The notes under the pieces: model-generated
The model's input: the letters and a program-made list of their open reading frames with translations, nothing else
Database searches by the model: none
Told to the model about the DNA's origin: nothing
In this document: positions 4,695-6,445 of the stretch, piece by piece
Numbering within the stretch: the first letter of the stretch is position 1
How the letters are laid out: each line of letters starts with the position of its first letter
From: CAUZFZ01 sp963579025
GTDB lineage: Bacteria > Planctomycetota > Planctomycetia > Planctomycetales > Planctomycetaceae
Length of the DNA stretch: 6,445 nt
Assembly: GCA_963579025.1 (NCBI GenBank)
Contig: CAUZFZ010000295.1
Span: forward strand, 1 to 6,445
Reading direction: 5' to 3'
Position numbers and translations under genes: made by a program

Positions 4695-5457
4695 TATCGG
4701 AGGAATGGTGGCTTGGTCACCAAGGCGCAAGCACACCGAAAAAGACGTGTTCAGCACGTCAAATGGATGGCTGCGTGGTGAAGCTCTTCTTCCTACACCT
4801 GGTCGCCAGATTAACGCTGCGGCGAAAAGCTATGAGGATGCCCTGCACCCCAGTGTCAATGGGTCCGTGGATGATAGTGGCTGGTATGTCACTCCAATCG
4901 AGTTGAGCGCTAACCGTTTTGACTACGGAGTCTTGGAAGTAAATCATCACGGAACGGCTTCTACCCAGCAGACGGCGTTTCGGGAAAACCTGAGGCGGGA
5001 GATCACGAATCTTCTGTCCAGTGGTGTTAGCGATCACGCTCTGATGAAGCTGCTGATCCGTCTACAGCAGTCACCTGATCCCGGAACCGGATTTCGTAGC
5101 TTTCAGCATTGGCTGGAGTCCGTGTCTAAATCGCTCGGCGGCTCAACTGACGCAGAACCGAACGTCCTAGATGAATTTGTCGGTTACGTTGATCAAGTCG
5201 AGGGTGCGACGGCATTTGTCACGCTGGAAACGACCTCGGGCGAAGAACTGCACGGCGAGTATCCTGCCGACGAACTTGCCGCCCTCGGCATTTTCGAACA
5301 CCGTCGCTTCAGGTGTCGGACTATCGAGATCGACAACTCGGTCGAAGTCCGCTTTGAGGCAATCCCCGAGAACGAACTGACGTCCGAAGACGACCTGACG
5401 ATCCATCGGGAAGTCGAAGACTTGCTTGCAGACGGAATTCTTGATGGCGACGCCTGA
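4681..5457 (+). CDS. Unidentified cassette protein 2 with C-terminal small beta domain
   Basis: The 258-residue protein starts at ATG 4681, preceded by GGAG nine bases upstream inside the previous gene. Residues 1-100 are mixed and end in a beta stretch (FDYGVLEVNHHG); 100-155 look helical. Residues 166-228 form a compact beta-rich domain: FVGYVDQVEGATAFVTLE, then HGEYPADELAALGI, RRFRCRTIE and VEVRFEAIP. Similar small beta modules sit at the ends of many short hypothetical proteins, and an OB-like or SH3-like barrel is a reasonable guess. The tail is strongly acidic. I do not recognise the N-terminal part and give no function. It sits between cassette protein 1 and the MBL hydrolase, with 14-base overlaps on both sides, so the three are almost certainly co-translated and probably work together. 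Confidence 0.75.
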   Translation: MTQIDIGGMVAWSPRRKHTEKDVFSTSNGWLRGEALLPTPGRQINAAAKSYEDALHPSVNGSVDDSGWYVTPIELSANRFDYGVLEVNHHGTASTQQTAFRENLRREITNLLSSGVSDHALMKLLIRLQQSPDPGTGFRSFQHWLESVSKSLGGSTDAEPNVLDEFVGYVDQVEGATAFVTLETTSGEELHGEYPADELAALGIFEHRRFRCRTIEIDNSVEVRFEAIPENELTSEDDLTIHREVEDLLADGILDGDA

Positions 5458-6283
5458 TACTCAACGCCTTGAAGTCCACGTGTTTGGCGCGGGAGAGGGC
5501 GAAAGCATCATCGTTCAGACTCCGGGCGGAGAGTGGGGTGTCGTTGACTGCTTCGCATCGTCACTGACTGACCCGACGACGAACGCTGCGTATCAGTTTC
5601 TTGAAGGGCAGGGTGTCGAGGAGATTCAGTTTCTCTGCATGACACATCCGCACCGCGACCATTTTCGTGGCATGAGCCAGCTTCTGGATCGGTTCAAGAT
5701 TCGGTCGTTCTGGCGACCTGCTGTGCTTTCTGGGAAACGGTTGGAATGGCTCCTCGAATCAGTTCGCCGCGACGCGACGAAGTCCGGCGCAGACAAGTTC
5801 CTCAAGGACTCAGAAGAGTTGTTCAGGATCTTCAGTCTCGTGAAGGAAAAGAAGCAGACCACCGGCAAGCCAGCCATACCAAGACATGCGGCGACCGGTA
5901 TGCAGCTCCTTTCCAGCGACAGCGGCGCCGGCAACTTCGAAATCTGGGCTCTGGCTCCGTCGGGCCGGCAGATTGAGCGATACGAAGATGAACTTTCGGC
6001 GTGCTTCGATGCAGACAACCGATTCGTACGAGCCGCGGCGAATTCATCGCACAACATAGCTTCGATGGCGTTGCTCATAGTGTTCGGCGAAACGCGAATC
6101 GTTCTCGGCGGGGACGTTGAGCGTTTCGGTTGGCAGGATGTCTTGAGTGAATTCGACGCCAACCAATTGTCTTGCCACTTGGTCAGCAATTCCCGGACGG
6201 TCTGTCTCCTCGGGGATTTTGGGGCTCAGAGCGGAGTGAGGATGGTTTTGCTCGGACGATGGGGCTGGTGCGACTGGCTTTGA
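5444..6283 (+). CDS. ComEC-like metallo-beta-lactamase-fold hydrolase, 3' end replaced
   Basis: From ATG 5444 the protein runs LEVHVFGAGEGESIIVQTP and GGEWGVVDC, then the zinc motif THPHRDHF (H68, H70, D72, H73). Further on come SHNIASMALLIVFG and VLGGDVERFGW with the metal ligand D224. This is the MBL fold of the ComEC/competence-type group, a family of hydrolases acting on phosphodiesters or related bonds. Such proteins normally continue within about 20-25 residues to a K.SHHGS motif carrying another zinc-site histidine, then a C-terminal segment. Here the match ends at CHLV (6184) and the last ~32 codons (to TGA 6281-6283) are unlike the family, so the protein is probably inactive or altered. 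I chose 5444 over a TTG at 5426 because it is an ATG and repeats the 14-base overlap seen at the previous junction. The insert (residues ~94-160) between motifs is rich in charged residues. Confidence 0.8.
   Translation: MATPDTQRLEVHVFGAGEGESIIVQTPGGEWGVVDCFASSLTDPTTNAAYQFLEGQGVEEIQFLCMTHPHRDHFRGMSQLLDRFKIRSFWRPAVLSGKRLEWLLESVRRDATKSGADKFLKDSEELFRIFSLVKEKKQTTGKPAIPRHAATGMQLLSSDSGAGNFEIWALAPSGRQIERYEDELSACFDADNRFVRAAANSSHNIASMALLIVFGETRIVLGGDVERFGWQDVLSEFDANQLSCHLVSNSRTVCLLGDFGAQSGVRMVLLGRWGWCDWL
6185..6267. other. Insertion junction interrupting the MBL hydrolase gene
   Basis: From about 6185, immediately after the codons for CHLV, none of the three + frames continues the hydrolase sequence, and no minus-strand frame looks like a transposase. 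The 83 bases begin AGCAATTCCCGGACGG and could be the end of an insertion sequence or exon-side rearranged DNA. No target duplication or full terminal inverted repeat can be tested because the other end is outside the window. Confidence 0.4.
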
Positions 6284-6445
6284 GCTGACTCTTCGGGTCG
6301 CGTGCGTCTTTTGGAAGCCGCCGCCGAACAATTTCGAGGCGATTCGACCCGCCTGGCAAGAGGTCTCGGCCCGATGCGCGAAAGGTCCCCCTCTCCTGGA
6401 GTAAACAGGACGTAGCAAGGCGAGTGCAAACCGGTGGCCGGCGTG
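6268..6445 (+). mobile_element. Possible 5' part of a group II intron (domain I), running off the window
   Basis: GTGCGAC at 6268-6274 matches the conserved 5' end of group II introns (GTGYG). The following ~170 bases have no credible coding frame and contain several hairpins (GACTC/GGGTC at 6287-6299, CCTG/CAGG near 6394-6408, CCGG/CCGG near 6431-6441). They also include GAGTAAAC, GTAGCAAGG and GTGCAAACCGG, which resemble conserved domain I elements of bacterial introns as I remember them. No reverse transcriptase gene is visible because the window ends. An IS end or a different structured RNA remains possible. Confidence 0.35.

Noticed and set aside
5626..6189. A 187-codon minus-strand open frame inside the MBL gene
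   Set aside because: It is Ser/Arg-rich shadow sequence opposite a gene with clear MBL motifs.
6185..6210. Left terminal repeat of an IS66-type element
   Set aside because: The sequence begins GTCAGCAATTCCCGG rather than the GTAA expected, no transposase is in view and the other end cannot be compared.

Overview
The window looks like an accessory, defence-island type stretch of a bacterial chromosome, most likely a planctomycete. The clues are two short protein families that I know mainly from planctomycetes (a zinc-ribbon protein starting MGGPGSG and a small HTH protein with a 'GDV..ITG.TDA.I.WPV' core), moderate-to-high GC content, and a mixture of weak and good Shine-Dalgarno sites. This assignment is by family recognition, not by search.

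Layout. Positions 1-250 hold the end of an unidentified + strand reading frame and, facing it, a 41-codon signal-peptide stub. A zinc-ribbon protein gene (363-878) follows, then a decayed HTH gene (891-1092) that stops just short of a convergent HNH endonuclease gene (1104-2069, minus). A gene-poor stretch with two inverted repeats (2070-2426) leads to the 3' half of a valine tRNA (2427-2468) and a strong rho-independent terminator (2475-2510). The tRNA half looks like the end of an integrated element lying to its left. Next, on the minus strand, is a HigB/HigA-like toxin-antitoxin pair (3512 down to 2539). Its antitoxin is intact, its toxin gene is frameshifted, and a perfect 17-bp dyad sits at its promoter. 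The C-terminal stub of a type IIL/MmeI-like DNA methyltransferase (3848-3633) lies beyond it.

The most interesting part is a tight three-gene + strand operon (3990-6184 and beyond). It encodes an unidentified protein of 234 aa with a helical N-terminus and a beta/alpha C-terminus, an unidentified 258-aa protein with a small C-terminal beta domain, and a ComEC-like metallo-beta-lactamase-fold hydrolase. Consecutive genes overlap by exactly 14 nt at both junctions. I do not recognise this trio as a named system. The hydrolase gene loses its family sequence at about 6185, before its last metal-binding motif, which points to an insertion. The last ~180 bases have the look of the 5' part of a group II intron.

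Taken together, intact genes alternate with broken remnants of a regulator, a toxin, a methyltransferase and a hydrolase. This is the pattern of a turnover hot spot next to a tRNA, where cassettes have repeatedly landed on one another.
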